DNA of 64,000 nt from Halioglobus sp. (GTDB lineage: Bacteria > Pseudomonadota > Gammaproteobacteria > Pseudomonadales > Halieaceae), in the NCBI GenBank assembly GCA_020443345.1, contig JAGRIH010000009.1, positions 1-64,000 of the forward strand, written 5' to 3'. Every line of letters begins with the position of its first letter. Positions within the stretch are counted from its first letter, which is position 1. This document shows, piece after piece, positions 18,512-26,668 of the stretch. A model generated the notes under the pieces. The model was not told where the DNA came from and searched no databases. It saw only the letters and a program-made list of their open reading frames with translations. A program made the position numbers and the translations under genes.

Positions 18512-19345
18512 TCACACGCCGCGAAACACCGGCTTGCGTTTTTCCAGGAACGACATGGTACCCTCTTTGGCGTCCGAGGTGGATGCCACGATCACACCGG
18601 CGATACCTTCGAAATCCAGGATTTCCTCCAGGCTCGAGCCCGCCGCCGACATATGGATCATGCGGCGCGCCATGTCCACTGCGACACTGGCGCGGCCGGC
18701 CAGTTCCCTGGCGTAGGCCAGCGCTGCCGCAAAGGCCTGTCCCTCATCCACCAACTCGTCGAGCAGTCCCAGTTCCTTGCATTCAGCGGCTTTAAACATC
18801 CTGCCGGTCTCCACCATCATCAGTGCGTTGGGCAGCCCGACGATGCGCGGCAGGAAATAGGAAATACCGCAGTCGGGCGCCACGCCGACACTGGTAAAAA
18901 TGGCCGCCATCTTGGTGGTGGTATCGCCAAAGCGGCGATCGCAGGCCATGGCGTAGGACAGCCCGGCGCCGACCGTCGCGCCGTGGACGGCGGCGATCAC
19001 CGGCTTGTCGACGGCGACGATCTGGCGCACCACATCAAACAGCGGCCCGCCCGGCGTCTTGCGCTGGGAGCGCGGAATCGGCCGGGACGGATCGGAGGTT
19101 CCCGGCAGCGGCCGGTCGCCCTCGCCGGCGATCCAGTCCACATCGCCGCCGGCGCAAAAAGCGCGGCCCGAGCCGTGCAGCACGATGGCGCGCACCTCGT
19201 CGTCATCGCGCCAGGTGTAGAGCTGTCTCGCGAGCGCCTGGGCCAGCTCCCAGTTCAGCGCATTGAGCTTGTCGGGCCGATTGAGGGTGATAATACCGAC
19301 GTTGTCCTCGACGCGCGTGAGGATCAGGTTGTCGTCAGAGGACAT
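18512..19345 (-). CDS. Enoyl-CoA hydratase/isomerase family protein
   Basis: A 277-residue crotonase-fold enzyme. The oxyanion-hole segments are GRAFCAGGDVDW and GATVGAGLSYAMACD. At the catalytic position the sequence is APDCGISYFLPR, with Asp where hydratases have Glu, as in PaaG-type isomerases, so isomerisation rather than simple hydration is likely. Cotranscribed with the Mo-hydroxylase genes and an LLM gene. The substrate is a CoA ester of unknown type. Confidence 0.85.
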   Translation of the reverse strand: MSSDDNLILTRVEDNVGIITLNRPDKLNALNWELAQALARQLYTWRDDDEVRAIVLHGSGRAFCAGGDVDWIAGEGDRPLPGTSDPSRPIPRSQRKTPGGPLFDVVRQIVAVDKPVIAAVHGATVGAGLSYAMACDRRFGDTTTKMAAIFTSVGVAPDCGISYFLPRIVGLPNALMMVETGRMFKAAECKELGLLDELVDEGQAFAAALAYARELAGRASVAVDMARRMIHMSAAGSSLEEILDFEGIAGVIVASTSDAKEGTMSFLEKRKPVFRGV

Positions 19346-19441
19346 GCTGTAACTCCTGTGCAGGGATAATCAGGTGCAGAACCGGGCTCCCGCGCCGCTG
19401 CGAGACGGCACCGGCCGTGTGCGGCGCTGCCCCGGTCCGGC

Positions 19442-20365
19442 CTAGCGGAAATTGGGAATGATGTCGCTGTCAAACCACTCCACCCATTCCAGGCACTGCT
19501 CGAAGGTTTCTACGCGCGGGGGCATCACCTGGGCCACCGTGATGCCGGCCTTTTGCAGTTTTTCGATATCGCGCATGATTTCGTCGCGCTCTGCGGCGAT
19601 CCTGGTCTCGCCCATCTCCTCGTGGGAGTAGTCTTCCACGTTGTAGGAGGTGGTGGGCATGACGATTTCAAAGCGGTCCGCCTTGGCCTCGAATTCGGGC
19701 TGCGCGCGCATGTAATCGATGCACTCGGGCAGTTCCTCGGCAGTGATCAGCCAGGGGATCCAGCCATCGCCGTGCACTGCGGCGCGGCGCATCGCCGCCC
19801 TGGAATTGCCGCCGATAAAAATGGGCGGGTGCGGTTGCTGCGGCGGCTTGGGGTTGACTGCGATATCGCTGAACTTGACATATTGGCCGTCGAACTGCGG
19901 GCGCTCGGACGTCCAGCACTCCTTGATGGCCTGCAGGTATTCGTCGGTCATCCTGCCGCGCTCCTTGAACGGCACGTTGAGTATCTCGAACTCCCGCTCG
20001 ATATGCCCCACCGCAGTACCCAGGGTAAAGCGGCCGCCGGCGAGGAAATCCATCGCCGCAATCTGCTTGGCCAGCATCACCGGATGGCGGTAGGGCAATA
20101 CCAGGACATAGGTCAGCAGGCGAATGCGCTCGGTGGCACCCAGCAGCACCGCCGATGTGGCGATCCCCTCGGCGAAGCGATCGCCCATCATATCGACCAT
20201 TTCCGCCGGCATCAGCACGTGTTCCGGCACCGTCAGCCAGTCCCAGCTCAACTTGTCGGCGGTACGGGCGAAACGCAGCACCTCGGCACCACCCGCACCG
20301 GGCTCCCACGGCGCCATACCGGCGGGATAATTCTGGATAGCAGGTGTAGCCAGTGCGAATTTCAT
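19442..20365 (-). CDS. LLM-class flavin/F420 oxidoreductase
   Basis: A 307-residue luciferase-like protein beginning MKFALATPAIQNYPAG, with RIRLLTYVLVLPYRHPVMLA, FLAGGRFTLGTAVGH and HPPIFIGGNSRAAMRRAA. Start at 20365 with CGGGGGT upstream; an outer ATG seven codons earlier is possible. First gene of the minus-strand run that ends at 8541 and divergent from the CoxG-like gene with a 260-base gap. Probably a flavin-dependent monooxygenase or dehydrogenase of the same pathway. Confidence 0.83.
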   Translation of the reverse strand: MKFALATPAIQNYPAGMAPWEPGAGGAEVLRFARTADKLSWDWLTVPEHVLMPAEMVDMMGDRFAEGIATSAVLLGATERIRLLTYVLVLPYRHPVMLAKQIAAMDFLAGGRFTLGTAVGHIEREFEILNVPFKERGRMTDEYLQAIKECWTSERPQFDGQYVKFSDIAVNPKPPQQPHPPIFIGGNSRAAMRRAAVHGDGWIPWLITAEELPECIDYMRAQPEFEAKADRFEIVMPTTSYNVEDYSHEEMGETRIAAERDEIMRDIEKLQKAGITVAQVMPPRVETFEQCLEWVEWFDSDIIPNFR

Positions 20366-20625
20366 ATCGACCCCCGAGTACAGCATTTGTGGTGACTATT
20401 CCCTGATTCTAGCCAGTTGATTGGCTTGATACCGGCCCCGAACACATCTGAATCGGACGGATCAATATCATATGGGGACAGGAACCGCCCGCCCCCGTGC
20501 CAAACGGCGAAAGCCCACCGTCGTTTGCGACCCCAAGGGACTCCAATATGGCCATTTTTGAACCGATGCGAACGAAGGACGCCGGGAAAAATGTTAGTAT
20601 AGTGGCCGAAAATCGAGGATATGTA

Positions 20626-21234
20626 ATGGCCATTGAATTCCAAGAAACGTTCCGGGTATCCGCACCGATCGATACCGCCTGGCAGTTCATGCTGACGCCG
20701 GAGAATATTATCGCCTGCATGCCCGGCGCTTCGCTGGCAGAAATCGTCGACGAGACGCGCTTCGTGGGCAACGTCAAGCTCAAGGTGGGCGCGGTCACCG
20801 CCAGCTACCAGGGCACCATCACCTACACGGATATGAACAGGGAAGATTACTCCGTGGTCATGCTGGCCGAGGGCAAGGAAAAAGGCGGCGGCACCGTCAG
20901 CGGCACCATCAAGGCGAAGCTGCAGTCGCTTCCCGAGGGCGGCACGGAAGTGGATGTCGCCTCCAGCATCGATTTGACCGGGCGCATCATGCAGGTGGGC
21001 CGGGGCATGATCCAGGGCGTGTCGCAGCAGATCATCAAGAAGTTCGTCGCCAACGCCCAGGCGCGACTGGATCAACCGGCGCCCGGCAGCCCCGCCAGCG
21101 AGGTGGCGGGCACTTCAGCCGCACCACCACCGGCGCTCGAGACGGAAGATTCCATCAACGTGGTGGCAGTGGTATTCCGGGTCATCTGGGACGCAATCAG
21201 GAACTTCTTCAAGCGCATTTTTGGCAAAAAGTAA
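20626..21234 (+). CDS. CoxG-like SRPBCC-fold protein with C-terminal membrane tail
   Basis: A 202-residue protein of the CoxG family. The SRPBCC (START-like) domain covers about residues 1-150 and includes ENIIACMPGASLAEIVDE, a family hallmark. A proline/alanine linker then leads to a C-terminal amphipathic tail (VVAVVFRVIWDAIRNFFKR) ending in basic residues. CoxG proteins are reported to recruit CoxLMS-type hydroxylases to the membrane and to bind a quinone, passing electrons to respiration. The gene is divergent from the Mo-hydroxylase operon, supporting that partnership. ATG at 20626 was chosen because homology begins there. Confidence 0.85.
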   Translation: MAIEFQETFRVSAPIDTAWQFMLTPENIIACMPGASLAEIVDETRFVGNVKLKVGAVTASYQGTITYTDMNREDYSVVMLAEGKEKGGGTVSGTIKAKLQSLPEGGTEVDVASSIDLTGRIMQVGRGMIQGVSQQIIKKFVANAQARLDQPAPGSPASEVAGTSAAPPPALETEDSINVVAVVFRVIWDAIRNFFKRIFGKK

Positions 21235-21340
21235 GCGCCGGACCACTCTTCCGGCCTGCTCTTTCAAGCCTTAATACCCGTTTCGGTGGCCCGTTCGGGT
21301 CAGCACTTGTACCTGCCACGCTCGATATGGTGTTCTTGTA

Positions 21341-21601
21341 TCACCTTGCCTTGAGGGGGTAGCGCTCCGGGTGCACAATGGAATCAATACCAAGGTCAAT
21401 ATCGAGGTCTGGCCAATAGAAGTGGTGGGGAGAAACAAGCTCTACGTTCAATATCTTCCCGATCGCTGCTTCTTTAAACCAGGGAAAATCCTCGAAGGCC
21501 AAAAAATATTCACAACCGTCTGACAGCAGCCAAAGCCCATGGCTCGATACATTTGTGATTTCAGTTCCCGAAGAAGGAATCCCAGGCAGTGACGAATTCA
21601 T
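21341..21601 (-). CDS. DUF2442 protein, TA-like pair
   Basis: An 86-residue DUF2442-like protein: EITNVSSHGLWLLSDG, FEDFPWFKEA and YWPDLDIDLGIDSIVHPERY match the family layout. The start of this gene overlaps the end of the DUF4160 gene by about 40 bases, a tight coupling usual for toxin-antitoxin-like pairs. Base composition is visibly more AT-rich than the neighbouring catabolic genes, suggesting acquisition. Which partner is the toxin is not established. Confidence 0.8.
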   Translation of the reverse strand: MNSSLPGIPSSGTEITNVSSHGLWLLSDGCEYFLAFEDFPWFKEAAIGKILNVELVSPHHFYWPDLDIDLGIDSIVHPERYPLKAR

Positions 21602-21806
21602 CGCAATGCTCCTGCGTTACTTCCACTATTTTAGCCAATTGCCTGTCAGAAAGGCCATAGTTCTTCGCTAGAGCTACTTCAGGTTCTAGCCAGAGCTTGG
21701 CCTCGCCTTCGGTACAGTGGACGTGAACATGACGTCGCGCTTCCTCTCTGGAGAAGAAGTAGAATCTAAAGCCTCGCTCACGATAGACCGTTGGACTCAT
21801 ACCCAA
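21561..21806 (-). CDS. DUF4160 protein, TA-like pair
   Basis: An 81-residue DUF4160-like protein with GFRFYFFSREEARRHVHVHC, EAKLWLEPEVALAKNYGLSD and a C-terminal W..FF, the family pattern. Translation may begin at the first ATG or two codons in (MSPTVY). It is the upstream member of an overlapping two-gene unit with DUF2442, often annotated as a type II toxin-antitoxin-like module. It sits directly downstream of the Old Yellow Enzyme gene, at the left edge of the steroid-type cluster. Confidence 0.8.
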   Translation of the reverse strand: MGMSPTVYRERGFRFYFFSREEARRHVHVHCTEGEAKLWLEPEVALAKNYGLSDRQLAKIVEVTQEHCDEFVTAWDSFFGN

Positions 21807-21823
21807 CTCTGGATGTGCAATAA

Positions 21824-22888
21824 TCAGGTATCGAGCGCCGGGTAGTCGATATACCCCTCGGGGCCCGGCGTATACAGCGTGGACAGATTCATGTCGGCCA
21901 GTGAGGCACCGCGCCGGTAGCGCTCTACCAGGTCCGGGTTGGAGATATAATTGCGGCCGAATGACACCATGTCGGCCTGCCCTTCGGCGACGGCCTGCTG
22001 GCCGCTGTCGAAATCGTAGCCATCGTTCACGATCAGCTTGCCGCGATAGTTGTCCCGCACCAGTGCCAGGTTGTCGATGGCGCCGGCGGGCAGGCGGATC
22101 AGGTGCAGATAGGCCAGTTCCAGCGGCGTGATCGCCTGTAACAGCGCCGCGAAGGTCTCCTGCGGGTCGTCGTCGGACAGGTCGTTGAAGGGGTTGCCCG
22201 GACAGATCCTGATGCCCACCCGATCAGCGCCGTCGACTGAATTCATCGCCGCCAGCAGCTCCAGCACGAAGCGCAGCCGGTTTTCCAGCGACCCGCCGTA
22301 CCGATCCTCGCGGTGATTGGTTCCGGTCGACAGAAACTGCGCCGGCAGGTAGCCGCTGGCGCAGTGCAACTCCACCGCATCGAAGCCCGCCTCATAGGCG
22401 TTTGCAGTGGCCTGCCGATGCTCCTCGATCACGCCCGGAATCTCCTGTATGTCCAGTGCGCGCGGCTCGTCGAAGGGCTTCATGCCCTGTTCAGTGAATA
22501 TCTTGCCTCTGGCGGCAATCGCCGAGGGGGCCACGATCTCCGCCGCCGGGTCCTGGTTGACGCGACTGGCGATGCGCCCGCAGTGCATGATCTGCAGGGC
22601 GATGTGTCCGCCGCGCTGGTGGACGGCGTCCGTCACCGCACGCCAGGCCTGCACCTGCTGTGCGTTATAGATACCCGGCGTGCGGCAGTAGCCCTTGCCG
22701 TTCTTGCTGGGCTGCACGCCCTCGGTAACGATCAGCCCGGCGGAGGCGCGCTGGCTGTAATACGTCGCGTGCAGGTCGGTGGGCAGATCGTCATCGGTGG
22801 CCCGCGAGCGCGTCATCGGCGCCATCGCGATGCGGTTGGCCAGTTGCATCCGTCCCAGTTGTACCGGGTCAAACAGTGTTGTACTCAT
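21824..22888 (-). CDS. Old Yellow Enzyme family ene-reductase (NemA-like)
   Basis: A 354-residue FMN TIM-barrel enzyme that would reduce activated C=C bonds with NAD(P)H. It opens LFDPVQLGRMQLANRIAMAP and has APMTRSRA, a flavin/substrate region VELHCASGYLPAQFLS and NHREDRYGGSLENR. The last segment IDYPALDT matches the usual Y-x-D-YP ending. It is the most downstream gene of the minus-strand cluster. A role reducing a steroid or ring-derived enone is possible; OYE homologues also act as general detoxifying reductases. Confidence 0.88.
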   Translation of the reverse strand: MSTTLFDPVQLGRMQLANRIAMAPMTRSRATDDDLPTDLHATYYSQRASAGLIVTEGVQPSKNGKGYCRTPGIYNAQQVQAWRAVTDAVHQRGGHIALQIMHCGRIASRVNQDPAAEIVAPSAIAARGKIFTEQGMKPFDEPRALDIQEIPGVIEEHRQATANAYEAGFDAVELHCASGYLPAQFLSTGTNHREDRYGGSLENRLRFVLELLAAMNSVDGADRVGIRICPGNPFNDLSDDDPQETFAALLQAITPLELAYLHLIRLPAGAIDNLALVRDNYRGKLIVNDGYDFDSGQQAVAEGQADMVSFGRNYISNPDLVERYRRGASLADMNLSTLYTPGPEGYIDYPALDT

Positions 22889-22932
22889 CGGTTTCCACTC
22901 ACTTAAACCGGCCTGTGTGCCGGTGCATTGAT

Positions 22933-23556
22933 TTATCGTATGCGTATTTTCGGCGTTTCCGTGCTGCGCCGCATGGTCTGCAAAAAGGCCTCCAGGGGTG
23001 CCGGCGCGGCGACTTCGGGCTCGTCGCTCTGCGGCGGATTGCGCCAGAATTCATTCCAGCTCGGCCACAGCTCATGGTAGGCGCCGTTGTAGGGCTCGCG
23101 CCCCGGCCAGCGCATCTTCATATCGCCAATCGGCGGCTTGTTGATATCCGTGGCATACCAGTAACAGGGCAGGCGCCGGCGAAAATACCAGCGCCCGTCG
23201 ATGCGCTCGTAGTTGTCCCAGTACAGCATCTGCATGATGACCCACTCGCCGCCGGTCTCGTGCTCGTTTTTGGAATACACCACCCCGCAGGCGTGATCGG
23301 GATCGTCGAACTCGATGATGTGGTTGCCGATATGATGCGAGGTGCCGGTGAACTGCAGGCGCAGGGTGTCGTCCAGCCAGCGCTTGAGGTGAGCGCGCCC
23401 GGTCTTGTCGCGGCTCACCCGGATGTCCTCGGCAAACAAATTGACGTGGGCATCCAGGTCGCGCATATCCAGTGACAGCGAATACTTGGCCGCCAGTTGC
23501 CGGATTTCATCCAGCGCCTCCAGTCGCTCGATGCGCTGCTGCCATTGTTGATCCAT
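22933..23556 (-). CDS. SnoaL-like/NTF2-fold protein
   Basis: A 207-residue member of the SnoaL-like 4 group. The N-terminal RIERLEALDEIRQLAAKYSL and DMRDLDAHVNLFAEDI are typical; SHHIGNHIIEFDD and YERIDGRWYFRRRL follow. AGGAG lies upstream of ATG 23556. It is longer than most relatives because of a C-terminal extension rich in Trp and Pro. It follows the thiolase gene after a hairpin repeat. Enzymatic role unknown. Confidence 0.8.
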   Translation of the reverse strand: MDQQWQQRIERLEALDEIRQLAAKYSLSLDMRDLDAHVNLFAEDIRVSRDKTGRAHLKRWLDDTLRLQFTGTSHHIGNHIIEFDDPDHACGVVYSKNEHETGGEWVIMQMLYWDNYERIDGRWYFRRRLPCYWYATDINKPPIGDMKMRWPGREPYNGAYHELWPSWNEFWRNPPQSDEPEVAAPAPLEAFLQTMRRSTETPKIRIR

Positions 23557-23644
23557 TACATTTTTCTCCTCTATCGCTGCCGGTTTATCGCTGGGCCATT
23601 TGGCATCCCGCGAGCCAAAGGACGCCATTTCGTTCTGGTAAGCC

Positions 23645-23771
23645 GGTGTTGAGCCAGGTAGTGATCGTCGGGACTCGCCGTAAATACGTCCCTGTAGGCT
23701 CGAGGTGCGGATGGCCGCCCCCGGCATCCATGCCGCACACGGTCCCGCCAATCACTACCTGGCTCGACACC
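23645..23771. repeat. Hairpin-forming repeat element, copy 1
   Basis: Outer arms of 21 bp (23645-23665 and 23751-23771) are inverted repeats with one mismatch. The interior carries, in reverse orientation, the same core as the element at 25725-25851 (GCATGGATGCCGGGGGCGG and GAGCCTACA). An inner stem CGGGAC/GTCCCG flanks the core. The two copies have unrelated outer arms but each is self-complementary. Located in the gap after the thiolase gene. Consistent with a dispersed REP- or MITE-like element. Confidence 0.85.
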
Positions 23772-23813
23772 TCAGCGTCTTTATTGTGCTCGGGCCGAAG
23801 TTTCGATCACCTG

Positions 23814-25016
23814 CTACAAGACCTCGAACAGCCCGGCCGCGCCCATACCGCCGCCGACACACATGGTGACAACCACGTATTTCACGCCACGCCGCCTGCC
23901 CTCCAGCAGGGCGTGACCGACCATACGCGCGCCGGACATGCCAAAGGGGTGGCCGATGGAAATCGCCCCGCCGTTGACATTGAGCACCTCGCTGTCGATG
24001 CCCAGTTGGCGCTGGCAGTACAGCGCCTGGCTGGCAAAGGCCTCGTTGAGCTCCCACAGGCCGATATCATCCACCCGCAGTCTATTGCGCTCCAGCAGCT
24101 TCGGCACCGCCAGCACCGGGCCAATGCCCATCTCCTCGGGCGCGCAGCCGGCGACCGCCATGCCGCGGTACAGACCCAGCGGCGACAGGCCGCGCTGCTG
24201 CGCCAGCTTGGCGTCCATCACGACGCAGGCCGAGGCCCCGTCGGACAGCTGCGAGGCGTTGCCGGCGGTAATGAACCTGCCCTTTTCCACCACCTTGCCG
24301 CCCTCCCAGACCGGCTCCAGTGCAGACAGGCTCTCCAGCGTCGTGCCCGGCCGGTTGCCCTCGTCCTGCTCCAGGCAGACATCCTTATAGGTGGTCTCCT
24401 TGGTCTCCTTGTCAAACACCGACATGGTGGTCGCCAGGGGCACGATCTCGTCGTCGAAGCGCCCGGCCTGTTGCGCCGCCGCCGTGCGCTGCTGGCTCTG
24501 CAGTGCAAACAGGTCCTGTTCCTCGCGGGATATACCGTAGCGCTCGGCCACGATTTCCGCCGTCTCGATCATCCCCATGTACATATGCGGCGACACGGCT
24601 GTCACTGTCTCGGACACCGCGCGGTAGGCGTTCTTGTGCTTGTTCTGCACCAGCGAGATGGATTCGAGGCCACCCGCAACCACGATATCCTGCTCGTTGC
24701 ACATCACCGCCCTGGCGGCGTAGCCGATAGTCATCAGCCCCGAGGAACACATGCGCTCCATTTGCATACCGGACACGGTATCCGGCAGACCGGCGGCAAT
24801 GGCGCTGAGGCGGCCGATGTTATAACCCTGGGTGCCCTGGGGCGCGGCCAGGCCCAGCAGCACGTCGTCGACTTCCGCCGGGTCGAGCCCGGCGCGCTCC
24901 ACGGCGTGGCGCACCACATGGCCGCCCAGGGCAGGTGCTTCGGTGTTGTTGAAGGCACCGCGATAGGCCTTGCCTATCGGCGTGCGGGCGGTGGCGACGA
25001 TGACGGCCTCTCTCAT
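23814..25016 (-). CDS. Acetyl-CoA acyltransferase (thiolase)
   Basis: A 400-residue thiolase that would cleave a 3-ketoacyl-CoA with CoA. The nucleophilic Cys is at residue 90 (ERMCSSG); the [13 protein letters not shown] and CVGGGMG motifs supply the His and second Cys. Length is normal. It lies in the ring C/D cluster after a MaoC-type hydratase gene and may be the thiolase that removes acetyl-CoA from the HIP propionyl side chain; FadA5-like activity on a steroid side chain is the alternative. Confidence 0.88.
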   Translation of the reverse strand: MREAVIVATARTPIGKAYRGAFNNTEAPALGGHVVRHAVERAGLDPAEVDDVLLGLAAPQGTQGYNIGRLSAIAAGLPDTVSGMQMERMCSSGLMTIGYAARAVMCNEQDIVVAGGLESISLVQNKHKNAYRAVSETVTAVSPHMYMGMIETAEIVAERYGISREEQDLFALQSQQRTAAAQQAGRFDDEIVPLATTMSVFDKETKETTYKDVCLEQDEGNRPGTTLESLSALEPVWEGGKVVEKGRFITAGNASQLSDGASACVVMDAKLAQQRGLSPLGLYRGMAVAGCAPEEMGIGPVLAVPKLLERNRLRVDDIGLWELNEAFASQALYCQRQLGIDSEVLNVNGGAISIGHPFGMSGARMVGHALLEGRRRGVKYVVVTMCVGGGMGAAGLFEVL

Positions 25017-25134
25017 GGCTATACTCTCTCTGTTCTGGCTTGAATGAAAACTACGGGTGCCTTGTCAGCAGTCCCTTTGTTTGTCTACGAGCTGGCGGTT
25101 CACCACCTGGCGGCACCGTGTGCCAGCGGCAACA

Positions 25135-25593
25135 TCACTCGGGATAGTAACGGGATATCGTATCGACCACGCAGGCGGGGCGGTCGCTGTCCTTGATTTC
25201 CACGGTGACGCGCACCGTGGCCTGTATACAGCCGTTGATCTCCTGCGCCTCGATCAGCTCGGCACTGCCGCGCACCTGGGAGTTCACCTTGACCGGCGAG
25301 GGAAACCGTACCTTGGCGCAGCCGTAATTCACCCCCATGGAAATACCGCGCACCTCGACGATCTCGGGCAGGAACTGGTTCACCAGCGACAGCGTCAGGT
25401 AGCCGTGGGCAATGGTCGCGCCAAACGGGCCGTCGGCGGCCCGTTCGGGGTCGACGTGAATCCACTGGTGATCGCCGGTGGCGTCGGCAAACAGGTTGAT
25501 ACGCGCCTGGTCGATTTCCAGCCAGTCGCTGTGGCCGAGGTGCCGGCCCACTGCATCCAGCAGTTGGGCGGGTTGTTCAAATACAGTTGTCAT
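25135..25593 (-). CDS. MaoC-like (R)-enoyl-CoA hydratase
   Basis: A 152-residue hot-dog-fold hydratase. The hydratase-2 motif is visible: an Asp and His in FADATGDHQWIHVDPERA, followed by GPFGATIAHGYLTLSL. It is a single-domain form. Set between the IpdF-like SDR and the thiolase, it is well placed to hydrate the enoyl-CoA made by the FadE30-like dehydrogenase during beta-oxidation of the HIP side chain (inference). Confidence 0.86.
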   Translation of the reverse strand: MTTVFEQPAQLLDAVGRHLGHSDWLEIDQARINLFADATGDHQWIHVDPERAADGPFGATIAHGYLTLSLVNQFLPEIVEVRGISMGVNYGCAKVRFPSPVKVNSQVRGSAELIEAQEINGCIQATVRVTVEIKDSDRPACVVDTISRYYPE

Positions 25594-25724
25594 ACGCTTA
25601 TCTTCCTGTGATTTTGTTGTTCACCGGATATCGGGCACAGCACTGTCGATAATCCGGCTATCATTGCGTCCTCAACACTCAACCAAGGCTCAACCGCACT
25701 GCTTAATCGCATTAAAAGCACTAA

Positions 25725-25851
25725 GGCGTCGAATCGAGTACAGCTTGACGAGACCGTGCGCGGCATGGATGCCGGGGGCGGCCATCCGTCGCGCGAGCCT
25801 ACATGGAGGTACTTGCGGCGTGTCTCGACAAGCTGTACTCGATTTGACGCC
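25725..25851. repeat. Hairpin-forming repeat element, copy 2
   Basis: Outer arms of 30 bp (25725-25754 and 25822-25851) pair with two mismatches. The interior carries CGGCATGGATGCCGGGGGCG and GAGCCTACA, the core shared with 23645-23771, but on the opposite strand. The inner stem is CGAGAC/GTCTCG, which differs from copy 1 by a compensated base pair. It occupies most of the gap between the IpdF-like and MaoC genes. Confidence 0.85.
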
Positions 25852-25876
25852 GCCGACCCTTCTCGCCGGAATCACT

Positions 25877-26668
25877 CTAAGCCCTCTGGCTGGACACGGA
25901 AACAACCTCACCGGTCATATAGCTGGAGTAGTCGCTGGCCAGGAACATCATGACATTCGCCACTTCCCATACCTCGGCGCCGCGGCCGTAGGCCTCGCGC
26001 TCGGTCAGCTTCTCCAGCAGCTCCGGCGAGGCGGATTTTTTCAGGAACTCGTGGATTGCAATGGATGGCGATACCGCGTTGATGCGCACACCGTGGTCCG
26101 CTGCCTCCAGTGCCGCGCAGCGGGTCAGCGCCATGACGCCGGCCTTGGCGGCGGCGTAGTGCGCCTGTTCCTTTTGCGCGCGCCAGCCCAGCACCGAGGC
26201 GTTGTTGACGATAACACCCGCGCCGCGCGGCTGCATCTTGCGCAGCATGGCGCGGGTCATGCGCATGGTGCCGTTGAGCGTCACGTCGATGACCTTCATC
26301 CACTCCTCGTCCGGCATCTCGACCAGCGTGCGCGAGGTGCCCAGGCCGGCGTTGTTGATGAGGATGTCGACGCCGCCCAGCTTGTCCTCGGCCTCATCCA
26401 CCAGGGCCTGGACTTCCTCCTCCACCACCACGTTGCACAGCTTGCCGTAGACCTGCTGTAAGCCGCTGGACTGTTGCAGTTTGTCCACCGCATCGGCCAG
26501 GCGCTGTGCGTGTATATCGCTGATCATCACCGCCCGCGCACCCTCTTCCGCCGCGCGCTGGGCGGCCGCAAAACCGATGCCGGCGCCCGCGGCGGCAGTC
26601 ACCAGTACGGATTTTCCCTGCAGCAGGTTGTGTCCCTCGACGTAGCGAGGCGCGTCTTTTACATTCAT
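25877..26668 (-). CDS. ipdF: IpdF-like SDR (HIP-CoA pathway dehydrogenase)
   Basis: A 263-residue SDR. It starts near GHNLLQGKSVLVTAAAGAGIG, with NNAG and the active site YAAAKAGVMALTR, and ends SSYMTGEVVSVSSQRA. This pattern, including NNASVLGWRAQ and INAVSPSIA, matches my recollection of mycobacterial IpdF (Rv3559c), which acts on the 5-hydroxy/HIP-CoA intermediate. Its start overlaps the stop of the FadE30-like gene by four bases (ATGA), the same adjacency as ipdF and fadE30 in Mycobacterium. Confidence rests on remembered sequence and synteny, not an alignment. Confidence 0.78.
   Translation of the reverse strand: MNVKDAPRYVEGHNLLQGKSVLVTAAAGAGIGFAAAQRAAEEGARAVMISDIHAQRLADAVDKLQQSSGLQQVYGKLCNVVVEEEVQALVDEAEDKLGGVDILINNAGLGTSRTLVEMPDEEWMKVIDVTLNGTMRMTRAMLRKMQPRGAGVIVNNASVLGWRAQKEQAHYAAAKAGVMALTRCAALEAADHGVRINAVSPSIAIHEFLKKSASPELLEKLTEREAYGRGAEVWEVANVMMFLASDYSSYMTGEVVSVSSQRA

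Noticed and set aside
21236..21258. Terminator after the CoxG-like gene
   Set aside because: A 6-bp GCCGGA/TCCGGC stem is present but there is no adjacent T tract; too weak to list.
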